Origin: Nocardia arizonensis
Lineage (GTDB): Bacteria > Actinomycetota > Actinomycetes > Mycobacteriales > Mycobacteriaceae
Direction: 5' to 3'
NCBI RefSeq assembly: GCF_001310275.1
Contig: NZ_LGYZ01000121.1
Location: forward strand, 62,001-126,000
DNA length: 64,000 nucleotides
Of the stretch, positions 16,662-25,269 are shown in pieces. Both the position numbers and the translations under genes were made by a program. Below the pieces are notes generated by a model. That model saw nothing but the letters and a program-made list of their open reading frames with translations. It made no database searches and was not told where the DNA came from. How positions within the stretch are numbered: position 1 is the stretch's first letter; each line of letters opens with the position of its first letter.

Positions 16662-17336
16662 ATGAGCGAGAACCGCACCAACGGTCTGCGTCGCGGTGCC
16701 CGCGTCGCGGGCGTCGGCGCCGCAGCGGCCGTTGCCATGGGCCTGCTTTCGACCGGCGCTGCCAATGCCGACACCTTCGTGCCGTTGCCGGACGGTCAGA
16801 AGGTTGGTCCCGGCGTGACCATCACCCGCACCGGGGAACACGCCTTGGTTTCGCCGTCCATGGCCGCCAACGGCGCGGGACGCGTCGTCTGGGTCTCGGG
16901 TAACGCTACCGCCGATGTCACCGTCACCCCCGAAGGCGAGGTCGGCCCCAACAACGGCCCCGCGGGCGGTCCGGGCACCAACAATTCGTCGACTCACGGT
17001 GCGTCCCAGCTGAGTACCGGCTACCTCGTCGGTTGCCAGGTGAGCATTGCCGACGACGCGATCTCCGCGGGCGTGTCCGGCGGTATCAACCTCGACGGCG
17101 GCAGCCTCGGCGGCTCCATCGGCTTGCAGCTCGGCCCCGGCGAAGTGAAGTTCGTGCAGATCGACTACAAGGACATCCTGAAGCCCGGCGTCTACTCGGT
17201 GGAGTACCAGGACGCCGAGATCGAGATCCAGGGCTGCGCCGGCTACGCCCAGGCGCGGTCGTACACCGTTGTAGAGATCGTCGGTGACCACTACTCGAAG
17301 ACCACCCTCTACGGGATGCCGTTCAGCATCGGCTGA
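16662..17336 (+). CDS. MspA-family mycomembrane porin, first copy
   Basis: The 224-residue protein begins at ATG 16662 behind GAGGGGAAG. It has a Sec signal peptide with twin arginines and an Ala-rich core, cut near GAANA-DTFVPLPDG (about residue 31). The mature part has the MspA pattern: FVPLPDG start, HALVSPSMAANGAG, VGCQVSIADD, and a C-terminal CAGYAQARSYTVVE plus GMPFSIG strand end. MspA-type porins form octameric water-filled channels in the mycolate outer membrane for uptake of small polar solutes. With the next gene it resembles the NfpA/NfpB pair of N. farcinica, which assemble a mixed channel. Confidence 0.92.
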   Translation: MSENRTNGLRRGARVAGVGAAAAVAMGLLSTGAANADTFVPLPDGQKVGPGVTITRTGEHALVSPSMAANGAGRVVWVSGNATADVTVTPEGEVGPNNGPAGGPGTNNSSTHGASQLSTGYLVGCQVSIADDAISAGVSGGINLDGGSLGGSIGLQLGPGEVKFVQIDYKDILKPGVYSVEYQDAEIEIQGCAGYAQARSYTVVEIVGDHYSKTTLYGMPFSIG

Positions 17337-17477
17337 CGTCTTCTCTTCGGACACCGCACCGTGTGTGTGAGTTCGAACGCGCCGCCCCCGGCGACCGCGC
17401 GGAGTCGTACGTCGCACACCTGATCACGAACATTCTTCTCGCTGAAGCGAATTCAACCCTCGAGGGGTACATACAAA

Positions 17478-18158
17478 ATGATCAACCGTAAGAACCTGGC
17501 ACGGATGGCCGGTGTCGGCGCCGCAGCCACCGTCGCCCTCGGCCTGTTCTCCACCGGCGCTGCCAACGCCGACACCTTCGTCCCGCTGCCCGGTGGCGAA
17601 ATCGTCAAGACGCTCTCCGACGGCACCGTGGTGACGGTCCGCCTGGTCGGCGAGTCCGCCAACATCAGCCCATCCATGGGTTCCACTCCGGTGCACCGCA
17701 ATGCGTGGGTCTCCGGTAGCGCCCAGGTCGAACTGTCCGGCACCGGTGCGGATGTGGGCGGCAAGATCTTCCCGGGCTATACCGTCGGCTGCCAGGTGAA
17801 CATCGCGGGCGGCGGCGCCACCGGCGGCGTCGAGGGCTCGCTGGACTGGAGCGACGGCGAGAACGTCAAGCCCGGCATCGGCGCCAGCTCCGGCGGCGAC
17901 CTGTCCCTCGGCCCCGGCCAGGCCAAGTCGTTCTACATCCTCGACCTCGAAGAGGCCGATGACTTCGGTAGCGAAAGCCACAAGAAGCGCAACAAGTTCA
18001 GTGGTTCGAGCGGCTCGGTCACCTGGGCGGACTCCACCATCGGCCTGAGCGGCTGTGGCGGCTACGCGCAGGCTCGCGCCTTCGTCAGCGTCGAGGTCGA
18101 GACCGAGAACGTCGTCACCTGGGTCACCCTGTGGGGTCAGCCGTTCAGCCTCGGCTGA
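17478..18158 (+). CDS. MspA-family mycomembrane porin, second copy
   Basis: The 226-residue paralogue of the preceding gene has the same signal peptide ending (TGAANADTFVPLPGG), SANISPSMGS, VGCQVNIAGG and the terminal CGGYAQARAFVSVE and GQPFSLG blocks. The central loop differs (GSESHKKRNKFSGSSG), which could alter the channel mouth. It lies 141 bp downstream of the first copy and is followed by a strong terminator, so the pair is probably one transcript or two coordinated ones. The assignment to a NfpA/NfpB-like hetero-oligomer is inferred from genus and arrangement. Confidence 0.92.
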   Translation: MINRKNLARMAGVGAAATVALGLFSTGAANADTFVPLPGGEIVKTLSDGTVVTVRLVGESANISPSMGSTPVHRNAWVSGSAQVELSGTGADVGGKIFPGYTVGCQVNIAGGGATGGVEGSLDWSDGENVKPGIGASSGGDLSLGPGQAKSFYILDLEEADDFGSESHKKRNKFSGSSGSVTWADSTIGLSGCGGYAQARAFVSVEVETENVVTWVTLWGQPFSLG

Positions 18159-18180
18159 TCGTCACCGACCACCGTCACAA

Positions 18181-18208
18181 CGGGCCCGTCGCCACCGCGA
18201 CGGGCCCG
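18181..18208 (+). terminator. Hairpin terminator after the porin pair
   Basis: CGGGCCCGTCGC (18181–18192) pairs perfectly with GCGACGGGCCCG (18197–18208) around CACC, 23 bp after the second porin stop. Confidence 0.85.
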
Positions 18209-18269
18209 CTGTGTGTTCGGGGACCGCGGCGCCGGTTCACCGCCGCCGCTCGCCGCGCCCGGGAGCGGA

Positions 18270-18604
18270 TCACGGAGCCTGATCGGCACGTCGGAATCGC
18301 CGTGCTTCTCCTCGCCCCGCGGCGGTGTGCTTCTCGGCGTGGGCCGCGGGTTGGATGAGCGCGAGGATGAAATTGAGGGCCACGGTAATGGCCGGAGCCG
18401 CCTGAATGGATGTCGCCGATTTTTCGGCAACAAACTGGAGACCCATGCCGAATTCATTTGTCCGCCGGATGCGGCCAGGATCGGATTTATTACCCCATTC
18501 GTGAATGCGCTGACAATGGCGACGAACGAGGCGCCGATGACCACGGCTACCGGCAGGTGGGCGACATTTTCGTGCGACAGGTAATTCTCGAAACTTTCGA
18601 GCAT
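18270..18604 (-). pseudogene. mscL: Frameshifted mscL (large-conductance mechanosensitive channel)
   Basis: From ATG 18604 (good GGGAGA ribosome site) the reading is a clear MscL N-terminus: MLESFENYLSHENVAHLPVA, then VVIGASFVAIVSAFTNGVIN and PILAASGG, which is TM1. Near 18470 the similarity moves to another frame, which continues NEFGMGLQFVAEKSATSIQA and APAITVALNFILALI, a TM2-like segment, to a stop at 18270. A one-base indel explains this. Even joined, the product (about 110 residues) is shorter than usual MscL (130–150) and divergent. mscL stands at this place in M. tuberculosis (Rv0985c), so position supports the call. A sequencing error is possible. Confidence 0.65.
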
Positions 18605-18742
18605 TGCTGCTGTCTCCCATGGATGGAGCCGACTCACCGCATTACGTGGTAATGATGACGGCTGCCGGTTCAATCCGAATGGCAAATATTCAGTGACCCA
18701 ATTCGAGGTCATTTGGGAGAGGCGACGCTCCCACGAAGGCGC

Positions 18743-19411
18743 TCAGTGGAAGACGACGGTGAGCGCCGTGTGCAAGGACGCGGCGGCGACCGCGACGGCA
18801 TGATCGGAATCCATCGCGACCAGCACCACCCGTTCGGCCGAGGTTCTTCGCTCACCCGGGGCCGAGACGAGTACCACGGCGGCGTCGGTGGCCAGCGTGC
18901 GCGCGGGTCCGGCGCCGGGACCCGCGGTCTCCTCGGCGGCGATCACGTCGACCCGGTCGCCCGCGCGCAGGATGGCGGCCACGGCGGTGTCGGCGAGGCG
19001 CAATGGCACGATTCGCGCGTCGCGGGCGCCGACCGCCGCCGCGGCCAATCGCGGGCCGACGGTCCGCAGGTCGGTGAATATCTCGCCCGCGCGCATGGCC
19101 CCGGTCAGCGTCGCGCCGAGCAGCTGTCCGGGCGCACGCACGGTGCCATCGGGTAATCCGCCGGATTCGCGCGGGGCCATTCGCAAGTCGGCGGCGGACA
19201 GCGATGTGCCGGGCGTGAGATCGCGGGCGGCGACCACGACGTCGACATGTCGGGTATCGGGATCGCCGCGCAGCGACAGCACGATCGCGGTGACGGTGAG
19301 CGCGGCGGCCAGCAGCCTACGGACCAGCAATTGGTCGGCCCAGGGCGGCCGGTTGTCCAGTGCCGCCCGCAATGGGCTGCCTCGGCCGAGGTCGGTGCGC
19401 GATCGGATCAT
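18743..19411 (-). CDS. SAF-domain (CpaB-like) protein
   Basis: The 222-residue protein has one N-terminal TM (about residues 28–46) and a SAF domain (VVVAARDLTPGTSLSAADLR, then AGEIFTDLRTVGP), a fold shared by CpaB pilus-assembly proteins and antifreeze-like domains. In actinobacteria such proteins occur singly, outside pilus loci, beside the zinc-ribbon gene that follows here. The end is Val/Ala-rich (AAASLHTALTVVFH). It is likely secreted or membrane-anchored with the SAF domain outside. Its role is unknown. Confidence 0.85.
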   Translation of the reverse strand: MIRSRTDLGRGSPLRAALDNRPPWADQLLVRRLLAAALTVTAIVLSLRGDPDTRHVDVVVAARDLTPGTSLSAADLRMAPRESGGLPDGTVRAPGQLLGATLTGAMRAGEIFTDLRTVGPRLAAAAVGARDARIVPLRLADTAVAAILRAGDRVDVIAAEETAGPGAGPARTLATDAAVVLVSAPGERRTSAERVVLVAMDSDHAVAVAAASLHTALTVVFH

Positions 19412-19518
19412 GGCCGCAGCCTATGGGCGCGGCCACCGTGGGAATCGGGCCTAAGGGCCGTTTGTGCACAACACGCGGGCTGTGGACAGAACGCGCGCCC
19501 GGTCCGGGCGCGACGAAA

Positions 19519-19842
19519 TCAGCTGGCGACCGCGGTGCTGCCCGCGGTGCTGCTCGCGGCGCTACCGGAGCTCGCCGATCCGCTCGAGGAGCCCGAATCC
19601 GAACTCGACGACGTGGAGCCGTTCGAACTGTCCGACTTGGCGGGCTCGCTCGCGGCGGACGTGCCGCCGCGGCTGTCGGTGCGGTAGAAGCCGCTGCCCT
19701 TGAAGACGATGCCGACCGAGTTGAACAGCTTGCGCAGCTTGCCCGAGCAGTTCTCGCACACCGTCAGTGCCTCGTCGGAGAAGGACTGAACGATGTCGAA
19801 GCGGTTGTCACACTGGGTGCACGCATACGAGTAAGTTGGCAC
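19519..19842 (-). CDS. FmdB-type zinc-ribbon protein, Rv0991c/Ruc-like
   Basis: The 107-residue protein has an N-terminal zinc ribbon with Cys8, Cys11, Cys29 and Cys32 (YACTQCDNRF, VCENCSGKLRKLF), then VGIVFKGSGFYRTDSR, then a disordered Ser/Gly/Ala tail of about 45 residues. M. tuberculosis Rv0991c, with the same layout and gene position, was described as a redox-regulated chaperone (Ruc) working with DnaK under oxidation. The four cysteines required for that switch are present. A similar role here is inferred from orthology and position. Confidence 0.88.
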   Translation of the reverse strand: MPTYSYACTQCDNRFDIVQSFSDEALTVCENCSGKLRKLFNSVGIVFKGSGFYRTDSRGGTSAASEPAKSDSSNGSTSSSSDSGSSSGSASSGSAASSTAGSTAVAS

Positions 19843-19911
19843 AGCATCCTCCGCAGGGTTCGTCGAATTAGCACTCTACCGCTGACAGTGCCAACATCGC
19901 CAATCGGCAGT

Positions 19912-20520
19912 TCATTCCGTGCGCGGATCGAGCCCGAGCCGCTGCTCCCCGCCGAAGGGCGTCAGCGCCCAGCCCAAGCGGATGTCGTGCGCTTCCTCCG
20001 GCAATCGGTCCAGGAGTTCGTCGTCGCGCACCACTGCCATCAGCCGCGCCCCCGGCGTCACCGCGCCGAGGGAACGGTCGTAATGTCCGGCACCGCGCCC
20101 GAGCCGGACACCGCGGCGGTCCACCGCGAGCGCCGGGATCAACAGCAGTCCCGCGCGCGCGATCGCCTCCGGCGGAAGTGACGGCCCGTTCGGCTCCCAC
20201 AGACCCCAGCGCGCGGGTCGCAGCCGGTCCACGCCGGTGTACTCGGCCCACTCCAGCGGGCCGGGCGCCGCGATGACCGGAAGCAGTACCCGCGCTCCGG
20301 CCTCGCGCACCGCGTCGAGCATGTCCGTCGACCCCGGTTCGCCGCGCACCGGGACATAGGCGCAGACCCACTCCGAAACCTCGAGTTTGCCGACTGCCTC
20401 GGCCAGGGCGACGGCCTCCCGGGCGTGTGCCTCGGCGCTCAGTGCGGATCGCCGGGCGAGAATTTCGGAGCGCCACGCATTTTTATGGCGCTCACCGGGC
20501 ATCTCCATGCTGATAACCAT
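19912..20520 (-). CDS. 5-formyltetrahydrofolate cyclo-ligase
   Basis: The 202-residue enzyme converts 5-formyl-THF to 5,10-methenyl-THF with ATP, recycling folate. Visible blocks are AWRSEILARRSALS at the N-terminus, VPVRGEPGSTDML, the conserved LLIPALAVDRRGVRLGRGAG phosphate-binding stretch and the YDRSL helix that follows. ATG 20520 is used; ATG 20508 is an alternative. It is divergent from galU across 67 bp, the same arrangement as Rv0992c/Rv0993. Confidence 0.92.
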   Translation of the reverse strand: MVISMEMPGERHKNAWRSEILARRSALSAEAHAREAVALAEAVGKLEVSEWVCAYVPVRGEPGSTDMLDAVREAGARVLLPVIAAPGPLEWAEYTGVDRLRPARWGLWEPNGPSLPPEAIARAGLLLIPALAVDRRGVRLGRGAGHYDRSLGAVTPGARLMAVVRDDELLDRLPEEAHDIRLGWALTPFGGEQRLGLDPRTE

Positions 20521-20587
20521 AAGCTCACCGGGATGCCGGGTCGTCGCGACGGCGATGGGCCGAGTACTGGATGGATAGGGTAGACGT

Positions 20588-21544
20588 ATGACAGCAAAGG
20601 CCGGACAGACCGCGGCCGACGCGCCGGTTTCGTGTTTCCGCACCGCCGTCGTCCCCGCGGCCGGACTGGGAACACGATTCCTGCCCGCGACGAAGACGGT
20701 GCCCAAGGAATTGCTGCCCGTGGTCGACACCCCGGGTATCGAGCTGGTCGCGGCCGAGGCCGCCGACTCCGGTGCCGAGCGGCTGGTGATCGTCACCTCA
20801 CCGGGCAAAGACGGCGTGGTCGCGCATTTCGTCGAGGACCTGGTGCTGGAAAGCACCCTCGCCGAACGCGGCAAATTCCACCTGCTGGAGAAGGTGCGCA
20901 AGGCGCCCGCGCTGCTCGCGGTGACCTCGGTGGTCCAGGAGGAGCCGCTCGGGCTCGGTCACGCGGTCGCCCAAGCCGAGGGCGTACTCGACGACGACGA
21001 GGACGCGATCGCGGTGCTGCTGCCCGACGATCTCGTGCTCCCGTGCGGTGTGCTCGATGTGATGAGCCGGGTGCGCCGCAAACGCGGCGGCTCCGTGCTG
21101 TGCGCCATCGACGTGCCGAAGGACCAGGTCAGCGCCTACGGTGTCTTCGACGTGGCGACGGTGCCGGATGCGGTGAACCCGAATGTCATGCGGGTCAACG
21201 GCATGGTCGAGAAGCCCGCGCTCCAGGACGCGCCCTCCACCTACGCGGCCGCGGGGCGATACCTGTTGGACCGCGCCATCTTCGACGCGCTGCGGCGTAT
21301 CGAGCCCGGCGCGGGCGGTGAACTGCAACTCACCGACGCCATCGCGCTGCTGATCGCGGAGGGGCATCCGGTCCATGTGGTGGTGCACCGTGGGTCGCGC
21401 CACGATTTGGGCAACCCGGGCGGTTATCTTCGTGCTGCGGTCGATTTCGCCCTGGAACGGGAGGAATACGGCCCGGCACTGCGGGAGTGGTTGCAGCATC
21501 GGCTCGGTCCCGACTGGGATCCGCAGCTGACGACCTACGACTGA
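20588..21544 (+). CDS. galU: UTP–glucose-1-phosphate uridylyltransferase
   Basis: The 318-residue protein has the nucleotidyltransferase signature AAGLGTRFLPATKTVPKELL, then LPVVDTPGIELVAAEA. Later come LLPDDLVLPCGVLD, the AYGVFDV strand and GGELQLTDAIALL. It makes UDP-glucose for cell-wall polysaccharides, glycogen and trehalose. Length is normal for GalU. A hairpin after the stop (21562–21597) may end its transcript before moeA1. Confidence 0.95.
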   Translation: MTAKAGQTAADAPVSCFRTAVVPAAGLGTRFLPATKTVPKELLPVVDTPGIELVAAEAADSGAERLVIVTSPGKDGVVAHFVEDLVLESTLAERGKFHLLEKVRKAPALLAVTSVVQEEPLGLGHAVAQAEGVLDDDEDAIAVLLPDDLVLPCGVLDVMSRVRRKRGGSVLCAIDVPKDQVSAYGVFDVATVPDAVNPNVMRVNGMVEKPALQDAPSTYAAAGRYLLDRAIFDALRRIEPGAGGELQLTDAIALLIAEGHPVHVVVHRGSRHDLGNPGGYLRAAVDFALEREEYGPALREWLQHRLGPDWDPQLTTYD

Positions 21545-21561
21545 GGGTCGCGGTTTCGCCC

Positions 21562-21597
21562 GCGGTGAATCGTCGGGTACGAATGGTGATTCACCGC
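21562..21597 (+). terminator. Hairpin after galU
   Basis: GCGGTGAATC (21562–21571) pairs perfectly with GATTCACCGC (21588–21597), 18 bp after the galU stop. It is likely a terminator, and there is room for a separate moeA1 promoter before 21691. Confidence 0.6.
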
Positions 21598-21690
21598 CGG
21601 GCGCGGTGGGCCACCGGCGCGGATCGAGCGGTGCCCGCGGCGCGGCGGCGAGAACCGTGAGGTGTGTGGACAGGATCAGGGAAGGGCTGG

Positions 21691-22950
21691 ATGCGCTCGG
21701 TTGAGGATCAGCAGATCAAGGTGACCGCGGCGGCGGTCGCGCCTCGGCCGGTCCGGGTCGCGATCTCCGAGGCACAGGGGCTGCTGTGTGCCGAGGACGT
21801 GGTCACCGAGCGTCCGCTGCCCGGATTCGATCAGGCCGCCATCGACGGCTACGCGGTGCGCAGCGTCGATGTCGCCGCCGCCGGGTCGGATATCCGCAAC
21901 GAGGAGGGCGAACTCGTCGATCTCACCTTGCCGGTCGTCGGCGAGGTCGTGGCGGGTTCACGTCAGCCCATCCGTCTGCAACCGCGTCAGACGGTGCGCG
22001 TCGACACCGGCGCGCCGCTGCCAACTTTGGCCGATGCCGTACTGCCGCTGGACTTCACCGACGGCGGCCGGGCCAGGATCAAGGTCTACGAGCCGGTGCG
22101 GTCGGGCGACTACGTGCGCCGCATCGGTGACGATGTGCAGCCCGGCGATATCGCCGTGCGCGCGGGCACCATCATCGGACCCGCGCAGGTCGGTCTGCTC
22201 GCCGCCGTCGGCCAGGACAAGGTGCTCGTCCATCCGCGCCCGCGCCTGTCGGTGATCTCGGTGGGCGGCGAACTCATCGACATCGACCGGACGCCCGGCC
22301 CGGGGCAGGTATACGACGTGAACTCCTATGCCCTGGCCGCCGCCGCGCGCGACGCGGGCGCGGACGTGAATCGCGTCGGCATCGTCAGCGACGATCCGCG
22401 CCGGTTGCGCGATGTCGTTGAGGGGCAGTTGGTGCGCTCGGAGGTCGTGGTGATCGCGGGCGCGGTCGGGGGATGGGCCTCCGAGCAGGTCAGGGAGGCT
22501 CTCGAAGGTCTCGGGGAGTTGGAGATAGCCAGGGTCGCAATGCATCCGGGTTCGGTCCAGGGCTTCGGCCGGTTGGGTCGCGACGAGGTGCCGACCTTTC
22601 TGCTGCCATCGAATCCCGTTGGCGCGCTTGTAGTTTTCGAGGTGATGGTGCGACCGTTGATTCGTATTGCCCTTGGGCGCAGGCATCCCATGCGCCGTAT
22701 CATCCGGGCCAGGACCATCACGCCCATCAGCTCGATGGCCGGACGCAAGGGTTTCCTGCGCGCCCAGCTGATGCGCGACGAGGCCACCGGTGACTACCTC
22801 GTGCAGCCGCTCGGCGGCGCGGCGGGGGCATCCTCGCATCTGCTTGCCACGCTCGCCGAGGCGAACAGTCTGATCGTCATCGATACCGACGACACCGAGA
22901 TCCGCACCGGCGACGAGGTCAGAGTCGCCTTTCTCGCACAGCGTGGCTGA
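21691..22950 (+). CDS. moeA1: MoeA1 / gephyrin-like protein Glp
   Basis: The 419-residue MoeA-fold protein starts at ATG 21691 behind GGGAAGGG. MoeA landmarks are FDQAAIDGYAVRS, VRVDTGAPLPTLADAVLPL, GDDVQPGDIAVRAG, then VQGFGRLGRDEVPTFLLPSNPVG. The usual TTGGVSxG catalytic block of MoeA/gephyrin is altered to VVIAGAVGGWASEQ, as I recall for M. tuberculosis Rv0994. The Corynebacterium orthologue, Glp, binds FtsZ and acts in cell division with the membrane receptor GlpR rather than in molybdenum insertion. The gene two positions downstream here is the GlpR/Rv0996 homologue, so a divisome role is favoured. Confidence 0.9.
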   Translation: MRSVEDQQIKVTAAAVAPRPVRVAISEAQGLLCAEDVVTERPLPGFDQAAIDGYAVRSVDVAAAGSDIRNEEGELVDLTLPVVGEVVAGSRQPIRLQPRQTVRVDTGAPLPTLADAVLPLDFTDGGRARIKVYEPVRSGDYVRRIGDDVQPGDIAVRAGTIIGPAQVGLLAAVGQDKVLVHPRPRLSVISVGGELIDIDRTPGPGQVYDVNSYALAAAARDAGADVNRVGIVSDDPRRLRDVVEGQLVRSEVVVIAGAVGGWASEQVREALEGLGELEIARVAMHPGSVQGFGRLGRDEVPTFLLPSNPVGALVVFEVMVRPLIRIALGRRHPMRRIIRARTITPISSMAGRKGFLRAQLMRDEATGDYLVQPLGGAAGASSHLLATLAEANSLIVIDTDDTEIRTGDEVRVAFLAQRG

Positions 22951-22953
22951 GGC

Positions 22954-23613
22954 GTGGACACCATGAACGTTTTCCGGGTGACGCAGCATCCCGGATGGCC
23001 CGCGCATCTCGGTCCGGTGACGGTCGCCGCCGGCCGGGTCACGCTGCGTCCGGTGCGCTTGCGCGATGCCTCGGCGTGGAGTCGGATTCGCTTGCGCGAC
23101 AGGGAACATCTGGAGCCGTGGGAGCCGACCGGGCGCGGGACGTGGGAGGCGCGCAATCACGCGAGCAACTGGCCGTCGCTGTGGTCGAGTCTCAAGGCCG
23201 AGGCGCGCCGCGGGGCGATGATCCCGTTGGTGATCGAGGTGGACGGACATTTCAGCGGGCAGCTCACCGTAGGCAATATCGTGCGCGGCGCGTTGCGCTC
23301 GGCGTGGATCGGGTATTGGGTGGCCAAGGATCTCGGCGGCCAGGGTGTCGCCACGGCCGCGCTCGCGCTCGGACTCGACCACTGTTTCGGCTCCGTCGGC
23401 CTGCACCGGGTCGAGGCGACGGTGCGGCCGGAGAACCTCGCGAGTCAAGCCGTCTTGCGCAATGTCGGATTCCGTGAAGAGGGGCTGTTGCAGCGATATC
23501 TGGACGTCGACGGCGCCTGGCGCGATCACGTCCTGGTCGGGATCACGGTGGAGGAGATCCAAGGAACCGTGGTCGATCGACTGGTCCGCGACGGCCGGGT
23601 CACCCTCCCGTAG
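22954..23613 (+). CDS. rimJ: GNAT acetyltransferase, RimJ-like
   Basis: The 219-residue GNAT protein shows VTLRPVRLRDASAWSRIRLRD, the acceptor-side HLEPWEPTG, and the acetyl-CoA site GYWVAKDLGGQGVATAALAL. It ends with the RVEATVRPENLASQAVLRNV block typical of RimJ/RimL protein N-acetyltransferases. Its start is 3 bp after moeA1, so the two are translationally linked (Rv0994–Rv0995 order). GTG 22954 is taken; ATG 22963 is an alternative. The target protein is not known; ribosomal S5 is only the E. coli precedent. Confidence 0.9.
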   Translation: MDTMNVFRVTQHPGWPAHLGPVTVAAGRVTLRPVRLRDASAWSRIRLRDREHLEPWEPTGRGTWEARNHASNWPSLWSSLKAEARRGAMIPLVIEVDGHFSGQLTVGNIVRGALRSAWIGYWVAKDLGGQGVATAALALGLDHCFGSVGLHRVEATVRPENLASQAVLRNVGFREEGLLQRYLDVDGAWRDHVLVGITVEEIQGTVVDRLVRDGRVTLP

Positions 23614-23911
23614 GGGCCGCATTCCGATGAAAGTGACACGCCGTGCCCTCGCATGTCGTGATCATGGGAATTTTGTTACCAGTGTGACTTGTGTGCACGG
23701 CGCGCCTGCCGGACAGTCCCACGACGCGGAATTAACCTACGGACGTCGGAGGTGCGTTCCGCGCTTCCGGCATGGCGCCTGCGGGGCGACCGGCGACCGG
23801 ACTCTGGTCCGTCCGTTTTGCACTGAGCGAACGCACGGCGGTGGGGACACGGTGCGGGAATTTCGCGGGCCGAACGGGCAATTCAGACGGGGACGGAGGT
23901 GCTGAGACGAT

Positions 23912-25102
23912 ATGCCGAATTCGATTCTGTGGATCGGCCTCGTCGTGCTCTGGGTCTTCGTCCTGTTCCCGATACTCGCCGACCGGCATCCCCGGATTCG
24001 GCAGACGACCGACGTGGCGTTGGCAACCCGCGTCCTGCACCGCGGAGGTTCCAAGCGGCGCATGAGGAAAGGACCGGCCGCCGGACATGACAGCGATCCG
24101 GACTATCGGCCGACCCGAGCGCAGAGAAAGCTCTTACACAGCGATGATGCGGAGGACCGGATGAGCACACCGGCCGACGAACAAGTCACCGAGGCCGACC
24201 AGCAACTCGGGCCGCTGCCCGAACTCGAGACGGGCGGAAGCCTGTCCGACACCGTGGAAGCCGACGGGGACATCGCCGCCGCCGAACTCGCCGAATCACC
24301 CGAGCACGACCCCGCCGACACATCGTTCGACGCCGACGCGGCGAATATCGCCGCCGACCACAACGATTCGGACCACGCCGACGCGGCAACCGACGGATTC
24401 GCTGCGAATTCCGACAATCCGGCCGATGATGACGACGTGGCCGACGAGTATCTCGAATCGACCGCGGCACGCATTCCGCCTGCCCGGTCGGCGGCCCCCG
24501 CGCGCGTCGACGATCCGCATACCAGCGAGCCGGAATACAGCGACGAACAGGACTACGAGGACGCCGAATTCACCGGCGCCCCCGAATACGGCGGCGATTC
24601 GGATTTCGTGCCGACCCGACGCGGTCGCGGCGGCTACGACCCCGAAGCCGACGCCATCGCCCGCGCCGCGCGCTACACGTTCCGCCAGCGCGCCGTACTC
24701 GGTCTCGTCCTCACCGCTATTCTGTGCGGCGCCCTCGGCCTGGTCCTCAGCCCCCTGCTGTGGTGGGCCTGCGGTCTCAGCGTCGCCATCCTGGCGACCT
24801 ATCTGGCGTATCTGCGCAAGCAGGTACGGATGGAAGAGGACATCCGCCGTCGCCGCTCCGCCCGCCTTTCCCGCGGCCGTGATATCGAGGATCACGCCGT
24901 CGAACGGTCCCGCCGCGCCCAGCAGCAGGCCCGCCGCGACATGGACCGCGAAACCGCCCGCTCCCTGCGCCGCCGCTCCACCCTCCTCGAACCCGACGAC
25001 GAGGACCCCGCCTTCCACCACCTTGACCCCTTCGACCCCGCCACGGCCCGCGCCCTGCGCCGAGCCACCGAAAGCGAACTCCGCCGCGCCGCAGGCGCCT
25101 GA
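23912..25102 (+). CDS. sepX: Rv0996/GlpR/SepX-like membrane division protein
   Basis: The 396-residue protein has an N-terminal TM (residues 4–22, ending FPILADRHPRIR), then an acidic disordered linker of about 200 residues. A hairpin of two TM helices (about 265–310, AVLGLVLTAILCGALGLVL and LSVAILATYLAYLRKQ) and an Arg-rich C-terminal tail follow. This matches Rv0996, Streptomyces SepX and the Corynebacterium GlpR receptor, which recruits the MoeA-like Glp to the septum. Its place after moeA1–rimJ supports that. The 298-bp gap before it (23614–23911) has no gene and includes a TTTTGTTACC/GTGTGAC stretch that may be regulatory. Confidence 0.85.
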   Translation: MPNSILWIGLVVLWVFVLFPILADRHPRIRQTTDVALATRVLHRGGSKRRMRKGPAAGHDSDPDYRPTRAQRKLLHSDDAEDRMSTPADEQVTEADQQLGPLPELETGGSLSDTVEADGDIAAAELAESPEHDPADTSFDADAANIAADHNDSDHADAATDGFAANSDNPADDDDVADEYLESTAARIPPARSAAPARVDDPHTSEPEYSDEQDYEDAEFTGAPEYGGDSDFVPTRRGRGGYDPEADAIARAARYTFRQRAVLGLVLTAILCGALGLVLSPLLWWACGLSVAILATYLAYLRKQVRMEEDIRRRRSARLSRGRDIEDHAVERSRRAQQQARRDMDRETARSLRRRSTLLEPDDEDPAFHHLDPFDPATARALRRATESELRRAAGA

Positions 25103-25133
25103 CAAAACCATCGCTGACCTGCCGATTCGGAGT

Positions 25134-25178
25134 CCGGAGGGAACCTTTGCTACAGTTACCCGGCGCGGTTCCCTCCGG
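25134..25178. repeat. Inverted repeat immediately before tRNA-Ala
   Basis: CCGGAGGGAACC (25134–25145) and GGTTCCCTCCGG (25167–25178) are perfect 12-bp arms around a 21-bp loop that contains TACAGT (25151–25156), a good −10 element. The repeat could end the upstream division-gene transcript or shape the tRNA promoter and leader. Confidence 0.55.
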
Positions 25179-25186
25179 GAGCCCGC

Positions 25187-25259
25187 GGGGCTATAGCGCA
25201 GTTGGTAGCGCGTCTCGTTCGCATCGAGAAGGTCAGGGGTTCGATTCCCCTTAGCTCCA
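25187..25259 (+). tRNA. tRNA-Ala (anticodon CGC)
   Basis: A complete 73-nt cloverleaf is present: acceptor GGGGCTA with TAGCTCC, D-arm GCGC/GCGC, anticodon stem TCTCG/CGAGA with loop TTCGCAT (anticodon CGC), and T-arm AGGGG-TTCGATT-CCCCT. The discriminator is A and the CCA is not encoded. It decodes GCG. Gene position matches the tRNA-Ala in the Rv0996–Rv1001 interval. A terminator follows at once. Confidence 0.96.
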
Positions 25260-25269
25260 CTTTCCAGCG

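Noticed and set aside
22326..23622. Reverse frames across moeA1 and rimJ
   Set aside because: Shadows; forward genes carry full MoeA and GNAT motifs and fit the conserved order.
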